Shown: one piece after another, positions 1 to 10,120 of the stretch | Layout: each line of letters begins with the position of its first letter | How positions within the stretch are numbered: the first letter of the stretch is position 1 | Assembly: GCA_015234045.1 (NCBI GenBank) | Contig: JADFWU010000001.1 | Location: 191,943 to 255,942 of the forward strand | Length of the DNA stretch: 64,000 nucleotides | Direction of reading: 5' to 3' | Source: Magnetococcales bacterium | GTDB taxonomy: Bacteria > Pseudomonadota > Magnetococcia > Magnetococcales > JADFWU01 | The notes under the pieces: model-generated | Told to the model about the DNA's origin: nothing | Databases searched by the model: none | The model's input: only the letters and a program-made list of their open reading frames with translations | Program-made: the position numbers and the translations under genes

Positions 1-2401
1 TGCCACGCTGCATATCTTGTTCTGATGAGAGCGAGGTAACAAGGATAATTGGCATATCCTGATAGGTGTCATTTTGACGGATTTTGGCAGTTAATGCCAG
101 TCCATCAAGATTGGGCATTTCGACATCTGAGACAACGGCATCAAAGGTTTGTTTGCCAAGTTTATTTAAAGCGTCCATGCCATCAACAGCGGTTACTACG
201 GTATAACCAGCGCTTTCCAGAATTCTCTTTTCCTGAGTTCGGGTGGTAATGGAGTCTTCAGCAAGCAGGATGGTTAACCGCTCTTGCTCATTTTGAGCCT
301 CACGCGCCAATGGATCAATCAGTGGTGTGCCTTGGCCTTTCTGAACTGTCTTGATCAGATCAGTTGGGTTGATCACCATACACACTTCACCAGTGCCAAG
401 AATTGTAGCTCCTGAGATGTTACGCACCCGTTTAAGCGTATGTCCATGTGGTTTGAGGACAATTTCCTGTTCATCCAGCAATTCGTCTACAAAAATACCG
501 AGCTTTTGGCCATTGGCTTGGACAATGATACAGGGCATGACCTGATCTTCAGTACTCATGTCCATGTCAGAATCCACAGTAGTGCTGGAAGGGAGTTCCA
601 ACAAGGCGGAAAGACGGGCTACAGAGACTGGATTGCCATGAAGATTGATTGTTTCCCGGCCTTCGATTGGAAACACTTCAGACAGGGCAATACGTTGAAC
701 TGAATGAACATAATCCAACGGAATGGCAAAGTGACGATCCGCAACAGAGACGATAAACACCGGTGTGGTGGCCAATGTGATGGGCAAACGGATGGTGAAA
801 TGTGATCCTTCACCAGGCGTTGATATAACGGTGATAACACCTTTGAGTTGTTCCACAGAAGAGCGCACAGCATCCATGCCGACACCGCGACCGGAAACAT
901 CAGTTACCATGGAAGTGGTGGAAAGACCTGAAGCAAAGATCAGATTGAACGCATCATTGTCGGACATTTCTTCCGCTTCTGCCTGCCCAATCAATTTTTT
1001 CTGAACTGCGGCTTGGCGGATAGCGTTGACATTCAATCCGCGTCCATCATCCATGATCTCAATGATTACATGGGTGGGTGTGCGCGAGGCTTTCATGGTC
1101 AGTGTGCCTTCTTCAGGCTTTCCCGCCGCCAAGCGCTCATCAGGGTTTTCCAATCCATGATGCACGCCATTGCGTACCATGTGCATTAATGGATTTTTCA
1201 TCTCTTCGATGATCAGCTTATCCGCTGTGGTGTCTCCGCCTTCAACCACAAGACGGGCTTTTTTGTTCAGTTGGCGGGCTAGATCGCGCACCGTACGCGG
1301 AAAAAGGTTGAACATGGTGGAAAGCGGTAGCAGGCGAAGATTGCGAATACCCTCTTCCAACTCTCTGGCTACCAGTTCAAGGCCAGTTTCATCGTCATAG
1401 ACATTGTGGCGTAGTAGGGTCAGTTGTTGACTGATCAGCTCAACGTGATCACGTAGCTCAGTAGAGAGAGTGAGTGTGTTCTGATTGGGATCGTTTGGGT
1501 TGAGCTCACGGCTCAACTCCTCGAATTTGATTAAGGTGTCTTCAACTTCGGTCAAACGGCGCTTGATGCGGGTTTTGACTACAGAAAGTTCACCAGCCTG
1601 ACTGAGCAACCAATCCAGTTTACGCGGATCAACTCGGATCGTGTCGATCTGAAAGTTTTTTGAATCTGGAGTTGGCGTTGCACTATTCGTAGCCGGTGAA
1701 GTAGCTGATTGTTCCGTTGGCTGTTCTACATGTGTTGAAACTGGTTCTGAAGGGTTTGGATCAATACGCTCTTTCGCAGGAGGCGCAACTGGTTGCGCTG
1801 GTTGCGCTGGCGCACTTACTGGCACGGAAACGGGTTCAGCTGGTACTTTTGTCGGTTTTGTTGTCTCAACGGCTGTTGGCGTAGGTGCTGGCACAGGTGT
1901 TGGCACAGGTGTTGGCACAGGTGTTGGCACAGGTGTTGGCACAGGTGTTGGCACAGGTGTTGGCACAGGTGCTGGCACAGGTGTTGGTTCAGGCACAGGC
2001 GCTGGTTCTTTCTGTCCACCTTCGACCGCTTCATCCTTCATACGAGCTAGAGCATCGAATACAGAAATATTAGCCGCTTTACCGGTAACTGCTTCATCAA
2101 CAAAGAGGCGAATATCATCCATACCCCGTGTCAGCCGATCAACCAGTTCAGGGGTGAAGGTGAGTGTCATCTTGGAGGCAGCACCAAGAATATCTTCAAA
2201 ATGATGGGCCAGGGTTTCAACATCTCCAACACCCAGCATGCGGGCGGAGCCTTTTAGACTGTGCGCCTCACGAAACAACTCTTTTAGCGTTGCCACGTCA
2301 TCGGGCTGCTGCTCCAGGTGGAGCAGACCATCATCCAGCTTTTGAAGATGTTCTTCACACTCCGCCTTAAACAGTTCTCGGAGTTCCAGATCCTCAATCA
2401 T
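1..2401 (-). CDS. cheA: Chemotaxis histidine kinase CheA with C-terminal receiver (partial)
   Basis: CheA takes signals from receptor/CheW arrays, autophosphorylates on its Hpt domain and passes phosphate to response regulators. The gene begins at an ATG (complement of 2399-2401) and runs off the window start, so the C-terminus is missing. An N-terminal Hpt domain carries the phospho-acceptor in REAHSLKG (His47). A long Pro/Thr/Val linker follows, encoded by 12-bp tandem repeats. Then come the dimerisation and ATPase domains ([13 protein letters not shown]-box, MDDGRGL and [11 protein letters not shown]-boxes), a CheW-like P5 domain, and a receiver ([16 protein letters not shown]). It is the last visible gene of the minus-strand chemosensory cluster, about 50 bp after a chemoreceptor gene. 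The fused receiver suggests a phosphate sink or internal feedback (inference). Confidence 0.95.
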   Translation of the reverse strand, partial: MIEDLELRELFKAECEEHLQKLDDGLLHLEQQPDDVATLKELFREAHSLKGSARMLGVGDVETLAHHFEDILGAASKMTLTFTPELVDRLTRGMDDIRLFVDEAVTGKAANISVFDALARMKDEAVEGGQKEPAPVPEPTPVPAPVPTPVPTPVPTPVPTPVPTPVPTPVPAPTPTAVETTKPTKVPAEPVSVPVSAPAQPAQPVAPPAKERIDPNPSEPVSTHVEQPTEQSATSPATNSATPTPDSKNFQIDTIRVDPRKLDWLLSQAGELSVVKTRIKRRLTEVEDTLIKFEELSRELNPNDPNQNTLTLSTELRDHVELISQQLTLLRHNVYDDETGLELVARELEEGIRNLRLLPLSTMFNLFPRTVRDLARQLNKKARLVVEGGDTTADKLIIEEMKNPLMHMVRNGVHHGLENPDERLAAGKPEEGTLTMKASRTPTHVIIEIMDDGRGLNVNAIRQAAVQKKLIGQAEAEEMSDNDAFNLIFASGLSTTSMVTDVSGRGVGMDAVRSSVEQLKGVITVISTPGEGSHFTIRLPITLATTPVFIVSVADRHFAIPLDYVHSVQRIALSEVFPIEGRETINLHGNPVSVARLSALLELPSSTTVDSDMDMSTEDQVMPCIIVQANGQKLGIFVDELLDEQEIVLKPHGHTLKRVRNISGATILGTGEVCMVINPTDLIKTVQKGQGTPLIDPLAREAQNEQERLTILLAEDSITTRTQEKRILESAGYTVVTAVDGMDALNKLGKQTFDAVVSDVEMPNLDGLALTAKIRQNDTYQDMPIILVTSLSSEQDMQRG
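1890..1985 (-). repeat. 12-bp tandem repeats in the cheA linker
   Basis: Eight consecutive 12-bp units (plus-strand consensus ggcacaggtgtt, one unit ending gct) with a degenerate unit just before at 1878-1889. The unit is a multiple of three and encodes a Thr-Pro-Val-Pro period in the linker between the Hpt and dimerisation domains, so copy-number change would alter only linker length. Confidence 0.95.
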
Positions 2402-2451
2402 CCCGGCCTCTCAATTGGCTGATTCATGTGTTGATCAAATTTAAGATGCAA

Positions 2452-3897
2452 TCAGACCATATCCTTGAGCTTTTTCGCTGTGGCGTTGAGTGATTGAACG
2501 CCGCCTTTGACCTGGGTAATTCCTGCCGCACCCTCTTTGGTGCCAGCACTGATCAGTTTCATCGCACTGACCACTTGTTTGATGGCAACCGCTTGTTGAC
2601 GTACATTCATGGAGATCTGTTGAGAACTGTCAGAGGCGCTGTTCACCGAATCGGCTACATCATTAAATGTGTCAGACATTTTTTCAGCGAGAGCCATGCT
2701 GCTGGAAACTGTTTTTGTGCCTTCTTCGGTGACCATGACAGTGGTGTTGGTGGCTTTCTGAATTTGTGAAACCAAGCCATTGATTTTTTCAGCTGAGCGT
2801 TTGCTTTCATCAGCCAATTTACGAATCTCAACTGAAAGCACAGAGAATCCTTTGCCATGTTCACCAGCGCGAACCGCTTCTACAGCGGCATTCATAGCGA
2901 GCATTTTGGTCTCATTGGCAAAATCAGTGACCGTGTTGGTAATGTTGCCGATTTGTGATGTATGTTCACTGAGGCTGAGAATCTGCTTGGCGATGGCTTC
3001 AACACGCTCTTTGGTTTCATGCATTCCATCACGCATTTCATTGACTCTATCAACACCGTCATCCACTAAATTTAGAGCATGGCGCGCATTTTCAGCGGCG
3101 TTTTCAGATTGCTCTGCGGTTTGGCGTGAGGAAGCACCGAGTTCTTCCATGGTGGTGTTGGTCTCGCTCACCGAGCTGTTTTGTTGATTCGCTACCCGTT
3201 CCTGCTGTGTCACGGTGGCTGCAATTTCGTTCGATGAAGAAGAGATGGATGAAATCGCTTGATTCAGGGCATTGGTAATGGAGTGAGCAAAAAACCAACC
3301 GATCACTATGGCCAACATAACAACGGCACAGGTGATGATCAGAGATTTGTCACGTTGGTTTTGAGCGGCTGAATAGAAGCCATTGGCTTTATTAGACGCA
3401 AAATCGATAAAGGCACCGATTGTTTCATAAAGGCGATGAACATGTTGAGCGCCTTTTTGTTGCGTGATCAATGCCGCTTCTCGACGTTTGCCAGTCATCA
3501 TGAGATCAATCACCTCATCTCTGATAGGCTTCCAGGCGATAAACAGTGCGCGGGCTTTTTTTACCTGCTGTTTATCGCCCAGAAAACGGTCATTAATAAT
3601 ATCAAAATCTTCTAAAACCATTTGTTCAATGACATCCACAGTTTTTCGTGCTGCCTGGATTCCGGTATTGTCGTGCGCGAGGGCAACATCCTTCATGGAG
3701 CGATGCATCTTGGTAATATTTCCCTCAATGCGCAGGGCAGCCGTGCTGACGGTATAGGGATGGTTAAAGAGTTTCTCCGTTAACTCTGACAGCCGCCACA
3801 TTTCTGAAATGGAGAAAATACCCAACAAAAGAAGAAGGGAGATGATCAAGGCAAAACTGTATTTCAGGCGGATGTTAAGATTGAATCGGCCAAGCAT
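2452..3897 (-). CDS. Methyl-accepting chemotaxis protein, four-helix-bundle sensor, no clear HAMP
   Basis: A 481-residue transmembrane chemoreceptor that would control CheA through CheW. A membrane helix at about 13-33 is followed by a roughly 150-residue helical periplasmic region resembling a 4HB ligand-binding bundle, and a second membrane helix at about 187-208. The cytoplasmic part is a coiled-coil signalling domain whose hairpin tip reads ETKMLAMNAAVEAVRAGEHG, followed by a KGFSVLSVE segment. The coiled coil (SSISSSSNEIAATV) starts almost directly after the second membrane helix, with no room for a normal HAMP of about 50 residues. ATG start. It lies between the second receptor gene and cheA in the same operon-like run and shares its signalling domain with that receptor, suggesting duplication. 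Confidence 0.92.
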   Translation of the reverse strand: MLGRFNLNIRLKYSFALIISLLLLLGIFSISEMWRLSELTEKLFNHPYTVSTAALRIEGNITKMHRSMKDVALAHDNTGIQAARKTVDVIEQMVLEDFDIINDRFLGDKQQVKKARALFIAWKPIRDEVIDLMMTGKRREAALITQQKGAQHVHRLYETIGAFIDFASNKANGFYSAAQNQRDKSLIITCAVVMLAIVIGWFFAHSITNALNQAISSISSSSNEIAATVTQQERVANQQNSSVSETNTTMEELGASSRQTAEQSENAAENARHALNLVDDGVDRVNEMRDGMHETKERVEAIAKQILSLSEHTSQIGNITNTVTDFANETKMLAMNAAVEAVRAGEHGKGFSVLSVEIRKLADESKRSAEKINGLVSQIQKATNTTVMVTEEGTKTVSSSMALAEKMSDTFNDVADSVNSASDSSQQISMNVRQQAVAIKQVVSAMKLISAGTKEGAAGITQVKGGVQSLNATAKKLKDMV

Positions 3898-3945
3898 GGC
3901 ATTGTCTCCAGATGAATCACTAAGTTCAGATGTCAGGGCGTGTGA

Positions 3946-6090
3946 TTAAACCATTTTTCTTAGTTTTTGTACGGTTTCATTCAGGGTGTGTACACCGGAT
4001 TTTATCTCTTTCATACCGATTGCGGTCTCTTTGGCACCGGTGTTAAGCGATTTCATTGCTTCACCAACCTGATTGACAGCAACAGATTGTTGTTGCAGGT
4101 TCAGAGAAATCTGTTGTGCATTGTCGCCTGAATTATTCACCGCTTCCAAAACTTCATGGAACGTCTCAGCCATGTTGTCCATCAGGGCACGTCCGTGAGC
4201 AACGGTTTTTGTACCTTCTTCTGTAACCATAACCGTGGTGTGTGTGGTTTTCTGTATCTCTTCGATCAGGCTATTAATCTGAGCCGCAGATTTTTTACTC
4301 TCATCGGCTAATTTACGGGTTTCAACAGCTAAAACTGAAAATCCTTTACCATGTTCTCCGGCTCTAACAGCTTCAACAGCGGCATTCATGGCGAGCATTT
4401 TTGTTTCATTGGCAAAGTCAGTCACCATCCGTGTAATACCACGGATCTGATCTGTACGTTCGCTCAATTGCAAAATCTGGTTGGCGATATCATCAGTACG
4501 TTGTTGAATGCCATCCATATTTTCTAGCATCTCCGAGGCACGCATTGAGCCATGTTCGGCCAGTTCAATGGCTTTTTCAGAGTTGGATGCTGCGGAATTG
4601 GATTGCTCGGAAGAGAGTCGCGCTGATGTGCTTAACTCTTCCATGGTGGTATTGGTTTCATTGACTGATGTTGCTTGTTGAGAGGAGATGCGTTCCTGTT
4701 GGTTGATGGTGGCGGCAATTTCGGTAGATGAACTGGATATGACCGTAATGGCTTCTTTGATAGGACGACTGATTGAGCGACCAATCAACCATGCAACAGC
4801 ACTGATAATCACGATACAGATTAATCCAGCAACCCAAAGAGCCCAACGCAAATGATCAACAGCAGCATAGGCCTCTTGATGTTGCCAAGAGGTAATCATC
4901 GCCCAATTCATGCCAAGCAAGTTAACAGGTTTATGTGCCAGCAGTACTGTGTTGCCCAGATAATCCGTGGCTATTTTTTCAAGATCAGACGCACCTTGAA
5001 ATGTTTCAGTAATATGTTCATTACGATACGTAAGGTTTCCAATGGTGGTCTTGTGGCGTTTGATCCGATTTATGGCAGTGTCAGAAATGCCATGCGCTTT
5101 GAGTGCGGTGCTGAACGCTTCTGGTGATTGAATCATGGGTCTGGCATCACTACGGAATTTGTAATCCGGTCCAATGAGAAAGCTTTCACCTGTCTTGCCT
5201 AAGCCCACTTTTTCCCACTGACGACTATTGGTCATAATCGCGTTGATCTTTTCGATGGGTATCTGAAGAATTATGACACCGGAAATGTCGTTATTGTCGT
5301 GAATGGGAGAGGCAATAAACGCGCTGGAGGCGTTGTAGGAGGGTGCATAGCGTTCAAAATCTATCAAATGGACAGAGTTTTTCTGTTTGGATTCCAATGC
5401 CTGAATAAAGACTCTGCCAATATTAGCATCACTATAGGGTCCAGAAAACAGACTGGTAGCAAAATCAATTTCTTTGAACACTGAGTAGACCACGCGGCCA
5501 GCTTTGGCATCCACCAGAAATAGATCGTAGTAACCGAATTTTTCCAGATAAGCACGGAAAAAGGGGTGATAACGTGCATGTGCTTTATCGTAATCGTTAT
5601 TATAGGAGCCGGAATCCAGTTGCTGTTTACTTCCAATAGGATGGGTGTTGGCTGCAATGTAGTCATGTTGGAGAATCCGACTGGTTAGATCGGATGGCCA
5701 CCAAAGCTTGAGTGCATCAGAGCTTGCATCCAGCGTATTTTCCACTTGGTATTGATAGCGATTACGCAGGGCTTGATCATTGGTTTCCAGGTTGTTGTTG
5801 TACTGCTTGCCAGACTGTTGTTCAACGCGAAAAAAACCTTTGCTGAGATCATTAAGTGCAGTCAACGTATTTCTATCACGGGCCAGAATCTCTGTTTGAG
5901 CCCGGATTGAGGAAAAATAGTCTGTTAGTCGCTCGGTTTTACTCTCTTGAATAAATTCCAACTGAGCAAAAATAGAGTCACGCAAGCTGTCAGCACTTTG
6001 ATTTTGAGCATAGAGGCCAATAAACAAAAATGGTCCCAAGCCAAATATCCAAAACAGTGCGATCAATCTCGTAGAGAGAGGAAGTTTCAT
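3946..6090 (-). CDS. Methyl-accepting chemotaxis protein with large Cache-type sensor
   Basis: A 714-residue chemoreceptor. A membrane helix at about 7-29 precedes a periplasmic region of about 390 residues that looks like a double-Cache domain (features such as YDLFLVDAKAGRVVYSV, FIASPIHDNN and GKTGESFLIG). A second membrane helix lies near 425-447. The segment GRSISRPIKEAI resembles the first helix of a HAMP domain, but the signalling coiled coil (ISSSSTEIAATINQQE) follows at once, so HAMP appears truncated. The hairpin tip is the same as in the neighbouring receptor (MLAMNAAVEAVRAGEHGKG). ATG start with a GAGG-like site. It follows the double-CheW gene by 11 bp, so the two are probably co-transcribed. 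The ligand cannot be read from the sequence. Confidence 0.93.
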   Translation of the reverse strand: MKLPLSTRLIALFWIFGLGPFLFIGLYAQNQSADSLRDSIFAQLEFIQESKTERLTDYFSSIRAQTEILARDRNTLTALNDLSKGFFRVEQQSGKQYNNNLETNDQALRNRYQYQVENTLDASSDALKLWWPSDLTSRILQHDYIAANTHPIGSKQQLDSGSYNNDYDKAHARYHPFFRAYLEKFGYYDLFLVDAKAGRVVYSVFKEIDFATSLFSGPYSDANIGRVFIQALESKQKNSVHLIDFERYAPSYNASSAFIASPIHDNNDISGVIILQIPIEKINAIMTNSRQWEKVGLGKTGESFLIGPDYKFRSDARPMIQSPEAFSTALKAHGISDTAINRIKRHKTTIGNLTYRNEHITETFQGASDLEKIATDYLGNTVLLAHKPVNLLGMNWAMITSWQHQEAYAAVDHLRWALWVAGLICIVIISAVAWLIGRSISRPIKEAITVISSSSTEIAATINQQERISSQQATSVNETNTTMEELSTSARLSSEQSNSAASNSEKAIELAEHGSMRASEMLENMDGIQQRTDDIANQILQLSERTDQIRGITRMVTDFANETKMLAMNAAVEAVRAGEHGKGFSVLAVETRKLADESKKSAAQINSLIEEIQKTTHTTVMVTEEGTKTVAHGRALMDNMAETFHEVLEAVNNSGDNAQQISLNLQQQSVAVNQVGEAMKSLNTGAKETAIGMKEIKSGVHTLNETVQKLRKMV

Positions 6091-6101
6091 AATAGCTGCC
6101 C

Positions 6102-7187
6102 TTAAATCGTTTCGTTAACGACAAGATCACCACTGGTTAAAATGCGCTCCAGATCCAAAATACTGAGCATGCGATTTTCATAAGGTGCTGCGCCCAAAAG
6201 ATACTCCCTTTTTAACGCACCCAATGCAGCAGGAATAGGCGCGATATCATTCTCCTGAAGCTGAATAACATCAATAATATCATTTATTAAAACACCAAGA
6301 TGGATGTCTCCATGATTGAGTACTACCGCTTTGTTTGGTTGTTTTTCATCGGGTGCTTTTAAGTTCAAAAAGCTGGACATGTCAACCACGGTGAGGATAT
6401 CACCACGCAGGTTGATATCACCGATGATATGGCCGGGACAGCATGGCACAGGCGAGATGTTGCGTACTTGAGCAAACCCGCGTACCAGATTGAGGTCAAT
6501 GCCGAGAAATTCACCGTGAAGTGTGATTACGGCAAGGGATTTGAAAACAGTATCGCGTTCATCCTGATCGCCGGACAGTATCCGCATCAGCCGTTTGGCG
6601 CGTTGCTGTAGAATGGCGCGTTCTTCCTGTGTTGCCTCGGGATGAAAGCTACGCGGATCAGTCAGCGCATCCAGCTCCATAAGTTCATCGTCTGAGCTGG
6701 TATCACCATCACCATTGGAAAAATCATAAACAATAGGGGCCAACAGCAGATCACCGGTTGAAAGCAGCATGATCATCTGCTCTTCAATGCGGGCAACGCC
6801 TTTAATGAATTGTTGTTGGGTGAGACGACGGCTATCACCATCGGAAAATGTTGGTGCGTCATCAATATTCTCATGAGGTATTTCCATGACATCTTGAATA
6901 TCGGTGACGATAATGCCTAACTTTTCATTATCATTTCGAACAACGATGACCGCATCGGAGAGCTTATAGCTGTGCGGATGTCGGCCAAGGCGGATGTTGA
7001 GATCAAGAACCGGCACAACCTGACCGCGTAGATTGATCACACCGATAACATGGCTCGGTGCTTCTTCCATGGGTGTGATCTCTGGCAGACGGACAATCTC
7101 TTGGACATTATGGGCACTTACGCCATAATTTTTGTCCAGTAGATTAAATACCAGATAGGGATATGAGCTTGGTTGCACTGTTTCCAT
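6102..7187 (-). CDS. Double CheW-domain coupling protein
   Basis: A 361-residue cytoplasmic protein with two CheW-like domains, about 8-150 and 218-350, where ordinary CheW has one in about 160 residues. Each copy shows the CheW pattern: IGVINLRGQVVPVLDLNIRLG in the first and IGDINLRGDILTVVDMSSFL in the second. CheW couples receptors to the P5 domain of CheA; two tethered copies could bridge two partners (inference). ATG start. It sits 11 bp upstream of the Cache receptor gene and downstream of cheR in a co-directional run. A name such as cheV is not justified because there is no receiver domain. Confidence 0.93.
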   Translation of the reverse strand: METVQPSSYPYLVFNLLDKNYGVSAHNVQEIVRLPEITPMEEAPSHVIGVINLRGQVVPVLDLNIRLGRHPHSYKLSDAVIVVRNDNEKLGIIVTDIQDVMEIPHENIDDAPTFSDGDSRRLTQQQFIKGVARIEEQMIMLLSTGDLLLAPIVYDFSNGDGDTSSDDELMELDALTDPRSFHPEATQEERAILQQRAKRLMRILSGDQDERDTVFKSLAVITLHGEFLGIDLNLVRGFAQVRNISPVPCCPGHIIGDINLRGDILTVVDMSSFLNLKAPDEKQPNKAVVLNHGDIHLGVLINDIIDVIQLQENDIAPIPAALGALKREYLLGAAPYENRMLSILDLERILTSGDLVVNETI

Positions 7188-7309
7188 CTGCGTCCCTATT
7201 CTAATTGCTTATAAAAGGATATCAGCTTAAAGGATTACGGTAAGCATATATCATTAACACTTTCAAGGCACTATTGTAACGCTTTTTGTGGCGTATTTCT
7301 GAGTACTGA

Positions 7310-8908
7310 TTATCGTTCAAGTTGTTCTTTTAATTGATCACATAATACACTGACCGGCCATGCTTCATAGCCTGTTATTTTCGCATCCTTCGGCATTTTC
7401 AGAAGCAGTTCCAAGGCGGTTTCACGCATTTTGCGGGCATGTTTGTTCTTTGATTCATGTGCATAGATACCTGCTAATTCAAGATAGGCTGAGACATGAT
7501 CATGGGAGAGATAGATGGTTTTTTTCAATGCTTTTTTAGCGTGTTCCGGTTGGCCTTGCTCTTGAGCCAGTTGCGCCAGTAGAAAATGTGGTTCAGCCGA
7601 GAAACCATTTTCTTTGATCGCTTTTTGGCACGCTTGATCAGCATCATCCAGACGACCTAAATTCGCTAGAGCGCGTGCCAGGATAAGGTGTGCTTGAAAA
7701 GTGAGATCACCTTTGGCCAATGTGGAATCTTTAATCAATGCGTTCTGTATTGATTCAACCAGTTCAATGGATTTAGGGTAGGCACCATTCTGAAGTGCTT
7801 GTGCGGCTTCGGCTAAAAGTTGGTCCAGATCCGGTTTTGATTCTGAAACATTGGATCGACGTCTTGAAAAAGCGCTATGGCGGTGGCTTTGCGCTGAACT
7901 CAATGTGTCAGGCCGTTTTTTAAATCTGTTTCGGCTGTTTGTTTCAGTGGTTTTTGAGCGATCAATTCTGGTGGGTCTATCTTTGCGTGCTTGGCGTTCA
8001 GAGCGGGTTGTTGCACGGATTGTCAGTGAAGATGTATGTGATGTTGTTATGGATTTTGGTGACTTGATTACAGGGGGTTTAGGTTTGTGATAGACCAGCG
8101 ATTCAGGATAGAGACGTGCTTGAAGCCCAAATTGAGATTTGTTAGACACCTCAGCATGGCCGGTGAGAAAGTAACCACCCTGTGTCAGGCTTTCACCGAA
8201 CTTCTTCACCAACCCGTTGATGGTCTCTGCATCAAAATAGATAAATACATTTCGGCAAATGATTAAATCAAAATCATAAAGGTTGCTGCCAGATGCGGGA
8301 AACAGCTCTTTAATCAGATTCAGGTAACGAAACTCAACGGTCTGACGAATTGCATCATTAAGTTGATAATATTGACCTTTTTTTTCAAAAAAAGTGTCGA
8401 TAAAATAAGGTTCTACACGGCGAAAAGACCATTCGTTATAGGTGGCCTTTTTTGCAAAAGAGAGGGCTTGTTCATTGATGTCGCTGCCGAGGATGAAAAC
8501 CTGCCAGGCATCCCAGTCAGGTAGGATATCACGGAGGATCATGGCCAGTGAGTAGGGCTCTTCACCGGTGGAGCACCCAGCACTCCAGATGCGTAATTGT
8601 TTGGAATTTTGCCGCTGTTGGATCAGGTCCGGCAATAGCACATCGCGCAGCAGAGAGATTTGACCGGAATCTCGAAAGAAGTAACTTTCACCAGTGGTCA
8701 GTACTAAAACAAGCTGACGCCACTCTTCATTGGCTTGCAGCGTGTCACTATCAAGCAGTGTGAGATAGTGATCAAAAGTTTTGCATTTACATGTACGAGA
8801 ACGGGTTGCCAAGGTCTTTTCCAACAGGCCGGTGTCATGACTTGGTATGACAAGACCTGTATGGGTTTCAACGACCCGCCGGAATCTCTCGATTAAATCG
8901 TTTTCCAA
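7310..8908 (-). CDS. cheR: CheR-type chemoreceptor methyltransferase with C-terminal TPR-like tail
   Basis: Uses S-adenosylmethionine to methylate glutamates on chemoreceptors during adaptation. The N-terminal helical domain carries the CheR feature ESYFFRDSG near residue 75, the SAM-binding motif GCSTGEEPYSLAMIL lies near 110, and the late signature CRNVFIYFDAETING near 220. Residues from about 275 onward are an extension: a basic Ser/Thr/Arg-rich linker, then tetratricopeptide-like helical pairs (ARALANLGRLDDADQACQ, EPHFLLAQLAQEQGQPEHAK). The 532 residues are about twice the length of enteric CheR. The start is a TTG (complement of 8906-8908) preceded by AGGA at a fitting distance. TPR tails on CheR are known; here it probably targets the enzyme to partners. 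Confidence 0.93.
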   Translation of the reverse strand: MENDLIERFRRVVETHTGLVIPSHDTGLLEKTLATRSRTCKCKTFDHYLTLLDSDTLQANEEWRQLVLVLTTGESYFFRDSGQISLLRDVLLPDLIQQRQNSKQLRIWSAGCSTGEEPYSLAMILRDILPDWDAWQVFILGSDINEQALSFAKKATYNEWSFRRVEPYFIDTFFEKKGQYYQLNDAIRQTVEFRYLNLIKELFPASGSNLYDFDLIICRNVFIYFDAETINGLVKKFGESLTQGGYFLTGHAEVSNKSQFGLQARLYPESLVYHKPKPPVIKSPKSITTSHTSSLTIRATTRSERQARKDRPTRIDRSKTTETNSRNRFKKRPDTLSSAQSHRHSAFSRRRSNVSESKPDLDQLLAEAAQALQNGAYPKSIELVESIQNALIKDSTLAKGDLTFQAHLILARALANLGRLDDADQACQKAIKENGFSAEPHFLLAQLAQEQGQPEHAKKALKKTIYLSHDHVSAYLELAGIYAHESKNKHARKMRETALELLLKMPKDAKITGYEAWPVSVLCDQLKEQLER

Positions 8909-8926
8909 AGTAGTCGTCCTATGGTA

Positions 8927-9340
8927 TCACTCGGGAAGTTCACTGAGCGTCCAGTACATGTTGATGGTTTGTATGACATCAACAAACTGAACATAGTCTA
9001 CCGGTTTTACCATATATCCTGCTACACCTAGATTGAAACTTTTTACCCGGTCCATTTCATCTTTGGAGGTGGTAAGAATAATGACCGGTATGGTTTTTAA
9101 TGCATTATCCTGTTTGACCACTTCCAGAAACTCGATGCCGTTCATTCTGGGCATATTGATATCCAGCAGAACAATACACGGGCGTTCATTGTCGGGATTG
9201 CGGAGCCACGCCAGCGCCTCTTCACCATTTTTAGCGCGTTCAACGTTGTTGGTGACATGGACCTTTTTTAGAGATCGTTTCACCGTCATGGCATCAACTT
9301 GATCATCCTCAACCAGAAGGATTGGTTTTTGATTACGCAT
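8927..9340 (-). CDS. Single-domain response regulator, Rcp1-like
   Basis: A 137-residue stand-alone receiver with no output domain. It has the acidic pocket (LLVEDDQVD), the phospho-acceptor in VLLDINMPRMNG, a switch Thr in ILTTS and the Lys in VKPVD. The extended loop around the acceptor resembles the Rcp1 family that pairs with phytochrome-type kinases. It starts at an ATG and lies between the short histidine-kinase gene and cheR, so that kinase is the obvious phosphodonor candidate (inference from context). Confidence 0.9.
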   Translation of the reverse strand: MRNQKPILLVEDDQVDAMTVKRSLKKVHVTNNVERAKNGEEALAWLRNPDNERPCIVLLDINMPRMNGIEFLEVVKQDNALKTIPVIILTTSKDEMDRVKSFNLGVAGYMVKPVDYVQFVDVIQTINMYWTLSELPE

Positions 9341-9355
9341 CCGTTTTATCTCTCC

Positions 9356-10120
9356 TCAAGCGTCCACATGAACAGGCCAGGTAAAGTGAAACGTACAATT
9401 CAAACCTGGCTCAGATGTGACCCAGACAGTACCACTATGCAGTTGAACAATTTTTTTGACCAGGGTAAGACCCACGCCGGTGCTTTCATACTCATCTCGG
9501 GCTTGAAGCGTCTGAAAGATTTGGAAAACGGTCTCATGGTGTTTTGGATCAATCCCTGGCCCATTATCGCTGACGGTGAATGTCCATAGATTATCTTCTG
9601 GGCCAGCGCAGTGGATACTGATTTCGCCCACTTCTTTATCATTGAATTTTATCGCATTGGATAACAGATTTTGAAACAGTTGGTGAATGCGGGTTTTGTC
9701 ACCGGAAATTGTCGGTAAGTCGGTGGGATAGGTAATCTGATAGCGTTGAGGATCAGGAGCCAACAGGTCAATGACCTGTGGTAACAGTGTGTTTAAATTA
9801 ACCAAACTGCTCGCTTCGCAGACGCGACCCACCCGCGAATATTGTAGAATGCCGTCAATCAAGCCTTCCATCCGTTTGACCCGACTGCTTAACAGTTCCA
9901 ACTGTTCCTGGCCATCTTCATCGACCACATCAACGTAATCTTCAGTGATCCATTGCACCAGAGAGCTGATCGCACGCAGTGGTGCTTTGAGATCATGAGA
10001 AACGATATAGGCAAACTCTTTCAACGCCTGATTGGAGCGTTCCAACTCAGTGAGCAGTTTGTTCTGCTCTTCACGTGTTAAAGCACGGTCTGTTGGAAGG
10101 GTTTCAGAGGTATCACTCAT
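9356..10120 (-). CDS. Short soluble histidine kinase (HisKA-HATPase)
   Basis: A 254-residue kinase with no membrane segment or sensor domain. After a short coiled coil, the phospho-acceptor lies in FAYIVSHDLKAPLRAI near residue 43. The ATP-binding domain has an N-box in LFQNLLSNAIKFND, a G1 box in VSDNGPGID and a G2-like STGVGLTLVKKIV. The SHDLKAPLR type of H-box is typical of phytochrome-related kinases. The start codon overlaps the stop of the upstream CheB-hybrid gene by 4 bp (10117-10120), implying translational coupling. Its HK region closely resembles the kinase end of that protein, so it may have arisen from it by duplication. Lacking its own sensor, it probably receives input by protein contact. 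Confidence 0.9.
   Translation of the reverse strand: MSDTSETLPTDRALTREEQNKLLTELERSNQALKEFAYIVSHDLKAPLRAISSLVQWITEDYVDVVDEDGQEQLELLSSRVKRMEGLIDGILQYSRVGRVCEASSLVNLNTLLPQVIDLLAPDPQRYQITYPTDLPTISGDKTRIHQLFQNLLSNAIKFNDKEVGEISIHCAGPEDNLWTFTVSDNGPGIDPKHHETVFQIFQTLQARDEYESTGVGLTLVKKIVQLHSGTVWVTSEPGLNCTFHFTWPVHVDA

Noticed and set aside
1890-1985. Possible CRISPR or VNTR array
   Set aside because: Units are contiguous 12-mers without spacers and code in frame within cheA; the same holds for 31768-31863 in the rpn-like gene.
1793-2050. Plus- and minus-strand repeat peptides (Cys-Trp-His-Arg and Gln-His-Leu-Cys periods)
   Set aside because: Other-frame readings of the 12-bp cheA linker repeat; CheA is the real frame.
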